Under the pieces are notes generated by a model. The model had not been told where the DNA came from. It made no database searches and worked only from the letters and a program-made list of their open reading frames with translations. A DNA stretch of 64,000 nucleotides, taken from assembly GCF_040655735.1 (NCBI RefSeq), contig NZ_JBFAKK010000003.1:558001-622000 (forward strand), written 5' to 3'. Below, piece by piece: positions 51,827-60,316 of the stretch; position 1 is the stretch's first letter, and each line of letters opens with the position of its first letter. The translations under genes and the position numbers were made by a program. The DNA comes from Phytomonospora sp040655735. Lineage in GTDB: Bacteria > Actinomycetota > Actinomycetes > Mycobacteriales > Micromonosporaceae.

Positions 51827-52968
51827 CGCACGCCCAGGAGGTGCTCCATGGCGAGCTGGTCGAGGTGCTCGAAGGCCATGCCGCGCCGCGCCTCGGCCTC
51901 GACGTCGAGCGTCTCGGCGCGCAGCTCGGCGAGCGACTCGCCCGCGCCGAGGGTCGGCTCGGCCAGCTCCGGAACCCGGGCGGCGGCCAGTGCCTCCACG
52001 ACCTCCGGGTCGGCGCGGAACGCGGCGGCCTTCTCGGCGAGGATCAGGTAGTTGCGCATGCAGGCCGCGGCGGTGACCCACACGCCGTCCATGTCCTCGG
52101 TGCGCGGCGGCTTGTAGTCGAAGTGGCGCGGGCCGGTGTAGCCGCCGCTCTCCAGCGCGTCGACGGTCCAGAAGGCACCGCGCAGGTTGCCGGCGCCGAA
52201 GCGCAGGTCCTGGTCGAAGCGCGGGCCGTGCTGGCCGTTGAGGTCGATGTGGAACAGCTTGCCGTGCCACAGGGCCTGGCTGATGCCGTGGGCGAAGTTG
52301 AGCCCGGCCATTTCCTCGTGGCCGACCTCGGGGTTCACGCCGACCAGCTCGGAGTCGTCGAGGGACTCGATGAAGGCCAGTGCGTGCCCGATCGTCGGCA
52401 GCAGGATGTCGCCGCGCGGCTCGTTCGGCTTGGGTTCGAGCGCGAAGCGCAGGTCGTAGCCCTTGTCGCGGACGTAGCCGGTGAGGACGTTGAGGGCCTC
52501 GGCGTAGCGGTCCAGCGCGGCCCGGACGTCCTTGGACGCCCCCGACTCGGCGCCCTCCCGGCCGCCCCACAGCACGTAGGTGGGCGCGCCCAGCTCGGCG
52601 GCGAGGTCGATGTTGCGCAGCGTCTTGCGCAGGGCGTGGCGGCGGACCGCGCGGTCGTTGGCGGTGAAGCCGCCGTCCTTGAAGACCGGGTGGGCGAACA
52701 GGTTCGTGGTGGCCGTCGAGACGTACATGCCGGTCTCGTCGAGCGCCTTGCGGAAGGCCGCGAGGGTCTTGTCGCGCGACGCATCGTCGGGGACGAGGTC
52801 GTCGTCGTGGAAGGAGACGGCGGCCGCGCCGAGTTCGGCGAGCCGGTGGACGGCCTCGATGGGGTCGAGGGGCGGCCGGGAGGCTTCACCGAACATGTCC
52901 CGGGCGGGCCAGCCGACCGTCCACAGGCCGAAGGAGAAACGATCGCCGGGAATGGGCTGGCGGGTCAT
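51823..52968 (-). CDS. xylA: Xylose isomerase (actinobacterial type)
   Basis: A 381-residue class I xylose isomerase. FSFGLWTVGWPARDMFGEA, the catalytic histidine in AVSFHDDDLVP, TTNLFAHPVFKDGGFT, VLWGGREGAE, and the metal-site segments FALEPKPNEPRGDILLPT and GVNPEVGHEEMAGLNFAHG with FHIDLNGQHGPRFDQDL are all present. It converts xylose to xylulose with two divalent metals. ATG 52968 has AAGGAG 7 bases upstream. It is the first gene of xylAB. A ROK-type element begins right at the ribosome site, so repression should be tight. Confidence 0.96.
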   Translation of the reverse strand: MTRQPIPGDRFSFGLWTVGWPARDMFGEASRPPLDPIEAVHRLAELGAAAVSFHDDDLVPDDASRDKTLAAFRKALDETGMYVSTATTNLFAHPVFKDGGFTANDRAVRRHALRKTLRNIDLAAELGAPTYVLWGGREGAESGASKDVRAALDRYAEALNVLTGYVRDKGYDLRFALEPKPNEPRGDILLPTIGHALAFIESLDDSELVGVNPEVGHEEMAGLNFAHGISQALWHGKLFHIDLNGQHGPRFDQDLRFGAGNLRGAFWTVDALESGGYTGPRHFDYKPPRTEDMDGVWVTAAACMRNYLILAEKAAAFRADPEVVEALAAARVPELAEPTLGAGESLAELRAETLDVEAEARRGMAFEHLDQLAMEHLLGVR

Positions 52969-52978
52969 GGACGACTCC

Positions 52979-53002
52979 TTAGTTTGTGGTCTGAACAAAA
53001 TA
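52979..53002. promoter_or_regulatory. ROK-type operator, site 3 (xylA promoter and leader)
   Basis: TAGTTTGT at 52980-52987 and ACAAAATA at 52995-53002 form an inverted repeat with one mismatch; TAGCCCAA follows, as in site 1. Its first bases overlap the xylA Shine-Dalgarno sequence. The minus-strand TATTTT inside it may be the -10 box. Confidence 0.7.
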
Positions 53003-53056
53003 GCCCAAGGGGAGCCGCCGACGGTAGGGGTGGACGGGATAGGGCGACGGTCAGAC

Positions 53057-53983
53057 CTATGACGTGGGCGGTGAAGGGGAGGGCGGGCGGGTGAGCCGGT
53101 GGTAACCGACCGCGGCGACCGCCAGACCGGCGCCCCACACGACATAGGAGGTGTCGGCGAGCCAGGTCCCGGCGAGGATGTCGGCCGCCCCGGCGCGGTC
53201 CCCGGGTATGAGCCCGAGCGCCGTCGCCGACAGGCTCAGCGTGCCGCTGACGAAGTAGGCGAGGATGAGCACCGCCGCCGCGATCGCCGGGCCCAGCACC
53301 AGCCACCGGGGCACCCGCCGGCCGGCGAGCGGCGGGAGCACTCGCGGCCACACGCGGCCCCAGGAATGGACGAGAGCCAAGGGCAGCAGCAGCCCCGCCG
53401 CCGCGAAGGGCAGCATCGTCAGGGTTCCCGTCACGGGATCCTCGGCGAAGGTGACCGACGAGGGCCCGGCGTCGAAGCCGACCTGCCAGCAGACCCGCAC
53501 GACGAACGCGGCCACGACCAGATAGGCGCCCGCCCAGGCCCAGCGCGGCGGGCGTACGAGCGGGGCGTTCCCCGGACGATCCGGCGACACCCGCCGCAGC
53601 GCGGCCGCCGTTGAGGACGCGAGGAGGACCGCCCCGGCGAGACAGGCGGCGCGCGCGGCGAAACCCGGCCAGGAGAAGGACATCCCGGCACCGGGAAAGG
53701 CCAGGCCGAAGAGGTCGAGCACGACACGGTAGGGCGCGACGGCGAGCAGCACGGCCACGAGCCCGCCGGCAAGCGCGGCCGCGCGCGACGGCCGGCGGTA
53801 CTGCCACAGACCGGCGGCCGCGCTCACCACGCAGAGTGCGACGGCCGGCCGGCCGGAGAAGGCGCCGAGATCGGCCGCCCCGCCCGGACCGGGTTCACCG
53901 CGGAGGGCGAAGAAGGCACGGATCACGCCGTAGACCAGCGCCCACATCAGCAGGAGGGCCGGGATGCGCTTGTTTCTCGTCAT
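53057..53983 (-). CDS. Multi-pass membrane protein of unknown function
   Basis: ATG 53983 begins MTRNKRIPALLLMWALVYGV and gives 308 residues with about eight hydrophobic segments (for example PAVALCVVSAAAGLW, AALAGGLVAVLLAVAPYRVV, WAWAGAYLVVAAFVVRVCWQ, LVLGPAIAAAVLILAYFVSG). An open frame runs further upstream but only in the promoter and the opposite gene. I recognise no transport family. GGGGAC lies just before the ATG. It is co-oriented with the NarL-type regulator gene that ends at 54058 but is separated by 74 bases, so it could be a target of that system. Confidence 0.75.
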   Translation of the reverse strand: MTRNKRIPALLLMWALVYGVIRAFFALRGEPGPGGAADLGAFSGRPAVALCVVSAAAGLWQYRRPSRAAALAGGLVAVLLAVAPYRVVLDLFGLAFPGAGMSFSWPGFAARAACLAGAVLLASSTAAALRRVSPDRPGNAPLVRPPRWAWAGAYLVVAAFVVRVCWQVGFDAGPSSVTFAEDPVTGTLTMLPFAAAGLLLPLALVHSWGRVWPRVLPPLAGRRVPRWLVLGPAIAAAVLILAYFVSGTLSLSATALGLIPGDRAGAADILAGTWLADTSYVVWGAGLAVAAVGYHRLTRPPSPSPPTS

Positions 53984-54057
53984 GTCCCCACGGTCGCGTG
54001 AAAAGGCGCGCGACGCGTCTGCCGGAGGTCTCACGCCCCCGCGACCTTCGGCGTATT

Positions 54058-54711
54058 TCAGCGGGGTCGGATGAGCCGGTGGTCGTAGGCCCAGATGACC
54101 GCCTGGACCCGGTCGCGCAGCCCCAGCTTGGCCAGCACCCGGCCGACGTGCGTCTTGACGGTCCCCTCGGACAGGAACAGGCGGGCGGCGATCTCGGCGT
54201 TCGAGGCGCCCGAGGCGAGTTCCAGGAGGACGCCTTGCTCGCGGTCGGTGAGGGGCCCGAGCGGGTCGGCGCCGCCGGGCAGGGCCGGCAGATCCGCCGC
54301 GACGTGTTCGAGGAGGCGGCGGGTGGCCGAGGGCGCGATCACCGCGTCTCCGTCGTGGACGTTCCGGACGGCCGTGAGGAGGTCCTCGGGTTCGGCGTCC
54401 TTCAGGAGGAAGCCGGACGCGCCCGCGCGCAGTGCCGCGAAGGCGTACTCGTCGAGGTCGTAGGTGGTCAGGACGATCACCCTGGGGGCGTCGGGCCGTG
54501 CGAGCACGCCGGCGGTGGCCTCGACACCGTTGACGCGCGGCATGCGCACGTCCATCAGGACCACGTCGCAGGGCGTCCGCTCGATGAGCCGGACGGCCTC
54601 GTCGCCGTCGGATGCCTGCCCGCAGACGGTCATGTCCGGTTGTGAACGGATGACCATGGCGATGCCCTCGCGGACGAGAGCCTGATCGTCGACGAGGAAG
54701 ACGCGGATCAC
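54058..54711 (-). CDS. NarL/LuxR-type response regulator
   Basis: A 217-residue regulator with receiver domain (VFLVDDQALVREGIAMVI, phospho-acceptor D54 in DVVLMDVRMPR, threonine in VIVLTTYDLDEY, lysine in GFLLKDAEPEDL) and a C-terminal LuxR helix-turn-helix (LTDREQGVLLELASGASNAE, IAARLFLSEGTVKTHVGRVL). The start is GTG 54711, overlapping the stop of the histidine kinase gene by 4 bases. The pair is a standard two-component system of the type that controls exporters in actinobacteria. Confidence 0.92.
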   Translation of the reverse strand: MIRVFLVDDQALVREGIAMVIRSQPDMTVCGQASDGDEAVRLIERTPCDVVLMDVRMPRVNGVEATAGVLARPDAPRVIVLTTYDLDEYAFAALRAGASGFLLKDAEPEDLLTAVRNVHDGDAVIAPSATRRLLEHVAADLPALPGGADPLGPLTDREQGVLLELASGASNAEIAARLFLSEGTVKTHVGRVLAKLGLRDRVQAVIWAYDHRLIRPR

Positions 54712-55880
54712 GGGGAGTCACCGTACGGCAGGCGGCCGTGTACGTCGAAGCCCCCGTGAACGTGCGCCGCCTCGACGCTCCCGCCGAGCGCCTGGAAGCG
54801 CGAGCGCATGCCCCGGATGCCGCGTCCGGCGGCGGCCGCCCGCGGCCGCGTTCGGTGTGCGGGAACCTGATCGGCGCAGCGGTCCTCGACCAGCACGCTG
54901 AGCGCGTCGGCGTCCCATTCGAGGCGGAGGTCCGCCCGTGTTCCGGGAGCGGCGTGCCGCAGTGTGTTCGTCAACGCCTCCTGGGCGAGGCGATAGACGG
55001 CGAGCTCGGCGGCCGGGGACAACTCCCTCGGGTCGCCCCGCTCGCCGCTGGTGACAGGCAGACCCGCCGAGCGGGCGCGGTCGACGAGCCCCGCGAGACC
55101 GGCGAGCGTGGGCTGCGGCGGTGTCGCCGGGCCGGATCCCGCTCCGGGAGCGTCGAGGACACCGAGAAGGCCGCGGGTGTCGGCGAGCGCGGCCTTGGCC
55201 GTACGGGCGATCGTGCCGAGCACCTCGGCGGCGGTCTCCGGCTCGGTCCGTGCGGCGTAGCGGCCGCCGTTGGCCTGGCTGACGATGACCGCCAGGGAAT
55301 GGGCGACGACGTCGTGCATCTCCCGTGCGATGCGGGCGCGTTCGGACATGGCGGCCGAGTGCGCCCGCTGCTCGGCGTAGGCCAGCTGCGCCCGGCGCCA
55401 CAGCCCCAGGATCGCCGCCACGGCGAGCAGTCCGGCGAAGGCGGCGAAGACGACGCCGAGCATCGGCAGCGCACCCGACCGGGCCGTCGCCGGGTCAGTC
55501 CCAAGCCGCAGGGCCCCGCCCGCCGCGCCCGTGAGCACGACCACGGGAACCGCCAGGGCCAGTGCCCGGGAACCATGGGCGCACGCCGAGTACAGCGCGA
55601 AAGGGAACACCAGGGCCGAGGGCAGCGTCACGAACATCCCCGTGGCCCAGACGAGGCAGGCGAAGGCCGCGGCGACCGCGACGAAGGCCGGCCAGGGCCG
55701 CGCCCGGCGCCACAGCGCACCGGCGTGCGCGACGGCGAGCGCCGCCACCGAGGCCCCGACCTGCCACGGTCCCGAAGCGCCGATCACGAGCATCACGACC
55801 GACGGCACGCCCAGTATCACGGCGAGCAGGGCGGCGACCAGTAGATCGCGATGGTGCGGACGGTCAGGGGAGGCGGACAC
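54708..55880 (-). CDS. NarL-partner sensor histidine kinase (HisKA_3 type)
   Basis: A 390-residue kinase with four to six N-terminal helices (LLVAALLAVILGVPSVVMLV and later segments to about residue 160) and little extracellular sequence, so the signal is probably sensed in the membrane. The phospho-acceptor is H189 in ARIAREMHDVVAHSL. The ATP domain has the N-box QEALTNTLRHA and the late GRGIRGMRSR, but the G1 box, normally DDGxG, reads VEDRCADQV. This is an unusual change that may lower ATP binding. The start is GTG 55880. Confidence 0.88.
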   Translation of the reverse strand: MSASPDRPHHRDLLVAALLAVILGVPSVVMLVIGASGPWQVGASVAALAVAHAGALWRRARPWPAFVAVAAAFACLVWATGMFVTLPSALVFPFALYSACAHGSRALALAVPVVVLTGAAGGALRLGTDPATARSGALPMLGVVFAAFAGLLAVAAILGLWRRAQLAYAEQRAHSAAMSERARIAREMHDVVAHSLAVIVSQANGGRYAARTEPETAAEVLGTIARTAKAALADTRGLLGVLDAPGAGSGPATPPQPTLAGLAGLVDRARSAGLPVTSGERGDPRELSPAAELAVYRLAQEALTNTLRHAAPGTRADLRLEWDADALSVLVEDRCADQVPAHRTRPRAAAAGRGIRGMRSRFQALGGSVEAAHVHGGFDVHGRLPYGDSP

Positions 55881-55900
55881 GGCCCCACTCTAGGAACCCC

Positions 55901-56953
55901 TCACCCCACCCCCAGCATCGCCGCCGCCGCGCGGCAGCGCTCCGGCGAGCTGAGCACGTCGACGCTGTCGGCCGCCTGGTCGATCGTTCCCGGCAGGCGC
56001 CCCACGGCGTCGGCCCGGCTCCCGAGCCGCTCCAACAGCCCCGTGATCTCCGGATCGGTGATCGCCGCGACCAGGGCGCCGGTGAAGCGCTCGCCGCCGA
56101 CGACCCGGATGTCGCGGGTGTAGTACTGCCGCGCGTTCTCCTCGACCGGCGCGGCCAGCCCCAGCGCGTTCGTCGCCGCGGCCAGGATCTCCCCGGCCTC
56201 GCAGAGCGCGGCCTCGCGGGCACGCCAGTCTCCGGCGGCGAGGGCCTCGCCCAGGTGCGGCGTGAGCCGCCCGGCGATCGGCAGCCGCGCGAACGCAGTC
56301 CCCAGCCACTTGCTGTACGGCGCCCACCTGCGCTCCACCAGGAACGCCAGCCGCATCAGGTCGCGGGCCAGCCGGGCCGTGACGACCGCGCTGCCGAGGT
56401 CGTCGCCGACCGCTCCCGTGCGCCCGACGAACGCCTCCTCCTGCCCGATCCGCAGCCACGCCGAGGCCAGCGCGTATCGCCACACGTCGTCGGGGTACCA
56501 GCGCAGGGTCAGACGCCGGGACTCCAGCTCGCCTTCGGGGTCGGCGAAGACCTCGCCGTCGACGAGGCTCACCAGGCGCTGCGTCGGCGAGGTCAGCCAG
56601 TCGGTGAGAGTCAGCCCGTCGGCGGGATCGACGCCGAGTTGGGCGCGGAAGTAGCCGGCGACCGTCCCGACCTCGACCTGGTGCCGCGCCGGCCCGCCCC
56701 AGTGGGGGTGCCGGACGGGGAGGCCCTCGAACTCGTCGGGGAGGTCTTCGAGCGCCTTCTTCGCCGCCTCGACGGCGTCGTCGGCGACGAAGACCTGGCA
56801 GCGCGGCCCGAAGTCGTGGTCGGGAGACACGTCGTCGTCGAAGCCGAGCACCTCCGATCCGGCGCCGAGGAGCGCGGCGGCGTGCGGGATCCCGCTCAGC
56901 AGGGGACGGACGGCGGTGGCGTGGAAACGCCGGCAGAGATCACGACCTGGCAT
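55901..56953 (-). CDS. DUF4037 protein, nucleotidyltransferase-like
   Basis: A 350-residue protein with the DUF4037 pattern. The N-terminal part SEVLGFDDDVSPDHDFGPRC (about 33-52), with its G-S and D-x-D arrangement, resembles the active site of nucleotidyltransferases. VEVGTVAGYFRAQLG and the large helical C-terminal part (SAWLRIGQEEAFVGRTGAVG, RRWAPYSKWLGTAFARLP) complete the fold. Some DUF4037 proteins sit with antibiotic-modifying enzymes, but a substrate cannot be named. It lies between two two-component systems, 31 bases after the OmpR-type kinase gene. Confidence 0.8.
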   Translation of the reverse strand: MPGRDLCRRFHATAVRPLLSGIPHAAALLGAGSEVLGFDDDVSPDHDFGPRCQVFVADDAVEAAKKALEDLPDEFEGLPVRHPHWGGPARHQVEVGTVAGYFRAQLGVDPADGLTLTDWLTSPTQRLVSLVDGEVFADPEGELESRRLTLRWYPDDVWRYALASAWLRIGQEEAFVGRTGAVGDDLGSAVVTARLARDLMRLAFLVERRWAPYSKWLGTAFARLPIAGRLTPHLGEALAAGDWRAREAALCEAGEILAAATNALGLAAPVEENARQYYTRDIRVVGGERFTGALVAAITDPEITGLLERLGSRADAVGRLPGTIDQAADSVDVLSSPERCRAAAAMLGVG

Positions 56954-56984
56954 GAGATCAGGTTAGGTTCGGCCGCAAGTGGTT

Positions 56985-58340
56985 TCAGGCGCCGGCGGTG
57001 GGCAGCCACACGTCGGCGCGCACACCCGGGCGCTCCGTCCCGGGAGCGGCCTCGCGCAGCGTCACCGTGCCCTTGTGCCTGCCGACCAGCTCCCGCACGA
57101 TCGGCAGGCCGAGGCCGGTGCCGCCCTTGTCGCGGCTGCGCGCGTCGTCGAGGCGCGCGAAGCGCTCGAACACCCGCTCCCGCTGGTCCTCGGGGATGCC
57201 CTCGCCGTCGTCGGCGACGCTGATCCGCACGCCGCGTCCCTCCTTGTGCAGGGAGACCCGCACCTGTGAGGAGGCGTGCCGCACGCCGTTGTCGATGAGG
57301 TTCCCGATCGCCCGCCGCAGCCCGTCGACGTCCCCGTCCACCCACAGTGGACTTTCGGCGTCGGCGAAGACCACCGGCACCCGGTAGCCGCTGTACCGCT
57401 GCGTGATCGCGGTGAGCATGTCGCCGACGTCGATGCGCTCGGCCTTGCGAAGCAGCCGGTCGGGGTCGTCGGACTTGGCCAGCAGCAGCAGGTCGTCGGT
57501 GAGCCGGCCGAGCCGGTCCACATCGGACAGCAGATCGTCGAGCAGGTCCTCGGTCGGCCCGATCCGGGCGGCGACCTCCAGCTCGGTGCGCATGTTCGCC
57601 AGCGGACTGCGCAGCTCGTGCGCGGCGTCGGCGACGAACGCGCGCTGCCTCGCCCTGGCGTGTTCGAGCCGGTCGAGCATGCTGTTGAGGGTCACCGCGA
57701 GCCGGTGGATCTCGTCGCTGCCCTCCGGGATCGGCAGCCGCTCGGCCCCGCGCACCTCCTCGGCCCCCCGCCGCAGCGACTCCACCGGCCGCAGCGCCAT
57801 GCCCACCACGTACCAGATCGACATGCCGAGCAGCACCGTCAGCGTGGCGACCAGCACCAGCAGTCCGATCTTGAAGAACTGCACGCTGTGCTGCATCTCG
57901 TACAGCGGTACCGCCACCAGCACGGTGTACCCGCTCGTGCTCGCCACGTGGACCCGCAGGTTCCCCGCGTAGGTCGACTGGTCGGCGCGCACCGTCAGCG
58001 CCTCCCTGTGCTCAAGCGCGTGCTCGATCTGCTCGGGCCGCAGCACCGGCACCAGCCGGTCGGCGCCGGGCGACACCCGCATGATGCCGCCGTCGGGGCC
58101 GAGGACCTGCACGATCGCGGAGTTGCCGACCGGGATCGGGTCCGGCAGGTCCTTGCCTGTCTCGATCAACGCGACGACGTCCTCGGCGGTGTTGTCCGCG
58201 CCGGCGTCGGCGGAGTTCAGCAGCGCCGCCTCAAGGACCTTGACCAGCGCGAACCCGCCGATCCCGAGGGTCACCAGCAGCCCGACCATCCCGATGATCA
58301 CGACCCGGGACCGCAGGGTCAGGCGCTGCTTCCCGTTCAT
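56985..58340 (-). CDS. Sensor histidine kinase (HAMP/HisKA type)
   Basis: A 451-residue kinase with helix 1 at 12-35, an extracytoplasmic sensor of about 120 residues (ALLNSADAGADNTAEDVVAL to VAVPLYEMQHSVQF), helix 2 at 156-180, a HAMP domain, the HisKA motif ADAAHELRSPLANM with H241, and an ATP domain with all boxes (NLIDNGVRHA, ISVADDGEGIPE, FERFARLDDARSRDKGGTGL). ATG 58340 overlaps the regulator stop by 4 bases. The sensor loop resembles those of MprB/CutS-type kinases that watch the cell envelope. Confidence 0.92.
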   Translation of the reverse strand: MNGKQRLTLRSRVVIIGMVGLLVTLGIGGFALVKVLEAALLNSADAGADNTAEDVVALIETGKDLPDPIPVGNSAIVQVLGPDGGIMRVSPGADRLVPVLRPEQIEHALEHREALTVRADQSTYAGNLRVHVASTSGYTVLVAVPLYEMQHSVQFFKIGLLVLVATLTVLLGMSIWYVVGMALRPVESLRRGAEEVRGAERLPIPEGSDEIHRLAVTLNSMLDRLEHARARQRAFVADAAHELRSPLANMRTELEVAARIGPTEDLLDDLLSDVDRLGRLTDDLLLLAKSDDPDRLLRKAERIDVGDMLTAITQRYSGYRVPVVFADAESPLWVDGDVDGLRRAIGNLIDNGVRHASSQVRVSLHKEGRGVRISVADDGEGIPEDQRERVFERFARLDDARSRDKGGTGLGLPIVRELVGRHKGTVTLREAAPGTERPGVRADVWLPTAGA

Positions 58341-59023
58341 CGCTGCTCGGCCTGGTCCGGGACGAGGCGGTAGCCGGCGCCGCGCACGGTCCGCACGGAC
58401 CGGCGGTCGAAGGGGTGGTCGATCTTCTTGCGCAGGTACCCGATGTACACCTCGACGACGTTGACGTCGGTGTCCACCGGGGCGCCCCACACGTGGTCGA
58501 GGAGCTCGACCTTCGACAGCACCTGGTCGGCATGCCGCATCAGGTACTCCAGCAGCGTGAACTCCCGCGTCGACAGCGCGATCTCGGTGTCCCCGCGCCG
58601 CACCCGCTGCGCCGCCGGGTCGAGGCTGAGGTCGCCGACCGTCAGGATCGCCGGGCGCGCCCGCACGCCCCGCCGCAGCAGCGCGCGCAGCCTGGCCAGC
58701 AGCACCACGTAGGAGAACGGCTTGGTGAGGTAGTCGTCGGCGCCCAGGTCGAGGCCGTCGGACTGGTCGTACTCGCCGTCCTTGGCCGACAGCATCAGCA
58801 CCGGCACCCAGTTGTCGTCGGCACGCAGGCGCCGGATCACCTCATAGCCCGACAAACCAGGCAGCATGACGTCGAGGATGACCGCGTCGTACTCGCCGAA
58901 GCGCGCCGCCTCAAGGCCGGCCTTGCCGTCGTGCACGACGTCCACGGCGAAGCCGTCGGCGGTCAGCCCCCGTGACAGGGCGGCGGCCATTCGTTCCTCG
59001 TCCTCGACCACAAGCAAACGCAT
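58337..59023 (-). CDS. OmpR/PhoB-type response regulator
   Basis: A 228-residue regulator with receiver residues LLVVEDEE, D51 in DAVILDVMLPG, and VLMLSAKDGE with the lysine in DDYLTKPFSY. The winged helix spans about 130-224 (LTVGDLSLDPAAQRVRRGDT, TREFTLLEYLMRHADQVLSK, VEVYIGYLRKKIDHPF). ATG 59023 is the start. A pair of CTCAG words one helical turn apart lies 34 bases upstream, a likely binding site for autoregulation. It is divergent from the LolA-like gene and exporter, which may be its targets. Confidence 0.93.
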   Translation of the reverse strand: MRLLVVEDEERMAAALSRGLTADGFAVDVVHDGKAGLEAARFGEYDAVILDVMLPGLSGYEVIRRLRADDNWVPVLMLSAKDGEYDQSDGLDLGADDYLTKPFSYVVLLARLRALLRRGVRARPAILTVGDLSLDPAAQRVRRGDTEIALSTREFTLLEYLMRHADQVLSKVELLDHVWGAPVDTDVNVVEVYIGYLRKKIDHPFDRRSVRTVRGAGYRLVPDQAEQR

Positions 59024-59056
59024 GTCACCGACAGTAGGCCGCCACCTGGCAGGAAC

Positions 59057-59071
59057 CTCAGTTCTTCTCAG
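59057..59071. promoter_or_regulatory. CTCAG direct repeat, possible OmpR-type binding site
   Basis: CTCAG at 59057-59061 and 59067-59071 repeat with 10-base spacing (AACCTCAGTT / TTCTCAGCAC), as expected for two OmpR-type winged helices on one face of DNA. It lies in the 171-base gap between the regulator gene (minus) and the LolA-like gene (plus). Confidence 0.55.
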
Positions 59072-59194
59072 CACGGTCACAGCGCCCAGGCGCAGGGTTG
59101 AGTCAACCGATCGGGGAAGACTGTAGAAGTGGCGACCGCGCTCACGGCCGCGACAGGTCGGCGGCGACGGTTCGAGGGAAGGAATCCAGGGGCG

Positions 59195-60316
59195 ATGAAG
59201 AACACTGCGACACTGAGGCGCTGGGCGGTACCGACGGCGATCGGTGCGGTCGTCATCGGCGTGGGCGTCGGCGCGACGCTCGTACAGGCCGGCGACGGCG
59301 ACTCACTACCTCCCAAGACGGCGGCCCAGCTGCTCACCGATCTGCAGAACGCCGAGATCGGCGGGCTCAGCGGCACGGTCGTCACCACGGCGAGTCTCGG
59401 CCTGCCGACCGGGCTCACCGACGGCGGCGGGGCCGAGATGTCCTCGCTGCTCAGCGGCAGCAAGACCATGCGGGTCTGGTACGGCGGCCCGGAGAAGATC
59501 CGCGGCGCCATCCTCGGCACGCTCGGCGAGTCCGACTTCATCCGCAACGGCGCCGACGTGTGGACCTGGTCGAGCGAGGAGAACAAGGCCACGCACGCGA
59601 CCCTGCCCGCCGACTACGCCGACACGGCGATGTGGCCGCCCAAGGCCATCGCCGGTGAGCCGATCACGCCCGACGAGGCCGCCGAGTCGGTCCTCGCCGC
59701 CATCAACGGCACGACCGAGGTGACCACCGACGGCACCGCCGAGGTCGCCGGGCGTCCCGCCTACGAGCTCGTGCTCAAGCCGAAGGACGCGGCCTCGACG
59801 ATCGGCGAGATCCGCCTTGCCGTCGACGGTGAGACGAGCCTGCCGCTGCGCACGCAGGTCTTCGGCGCCGGCCAGTCCGAGGCCGCCTTCGAGATCGCCT
59901 TCGCGCGGGTCATCTTCGAGACGCCTCCCGACGAGCACTTCACCTTCACCCCGCCGCAGGGCGTCGAGATGACCGAGATGGGCGAGCAGGACTGGTCGAG
60001 CGCCGAGGGCGAGCACCCCGAGGTCGAGGGCGAGCCCAAGGGCCTGGAGGTCATCGGCGAGGGCTGGACGGCCGTCGCGGAGTTCACCTCGGTGGAGCTG
60101 GCCGACCTCCTGGCCGGCAAGCAGGTCGAGGGCGCGAGCCCGCAGACCGGTGAGGGGATCAACCGGCTCCTGGAGAGCCTGCCGTCGGTCAGCGGTCCGT
60201 GGGGCAGTGGCCGGGTGTTCAGCTCGACGCTGGTGAACGCGCTCATCACCGACGACGGCCGCATCCTGGTCGGCGCGGTCACCACCGACAAGCTCGTCGA
60301 GGTGGCCGGCCGGTGA
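59195..60316 (+). CDS. LolA-like exported or membrane-anchored protein
   Basis: A 373-residue protein; ATG 59195 (MKNTATLRRWAVPTAIGAVV) starts a signal anchor, while GTG 59129 would add 22 basic residues. The body (LSGTVVTTASLGLPTGLTDG, MRVWYGGPEKIRGAILGTLG, SDFIRNGADVWTWSSEENKA, EIRLAVDGETSLPLRTQVFG) follows the LolA/LppX half-barrel pattern used to carry lipids or lipoproteins. There is no lipobox cysteine. A GTGA overlap joins it to the ABC ATPase gene, so it may hand a hydrophobic substrate to or from that exporter. It is divergent from the OmpR-type system. Confidence 0.78.
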   Translation: MKNTATLRRWAVPTAIGAVVIGVGVGATLVQAGDGDSLPPKTAAQLLTDLQNAEIGGLSGTVVTTASLGLPTGLTDGGGAEMSSLLSGSKTMRVWYGGPEKIRGAILGTLGESDFIRNGADVWTWSSEENKATHATLPADYADTAMWPPKAIAGEPITPDEAAESVLAAINGTTEVTTDGTAEVAGRPAYELVLKPKDAASTIGEIRLAVDGETSLPLRTQVFGAGQSEAAFEIAFARVIFETPPDEHFTFTPPQGVEMTEMGEQDWSSAEGEHPEVEGEPKGLEVIGEGWTAVAEFTSVELADLLAGKQVEGASPQTGEGINRLLESLPSVSGPWGSGRVFSSTLVNALITDDGRILVGAVTTDKLVEVAGR

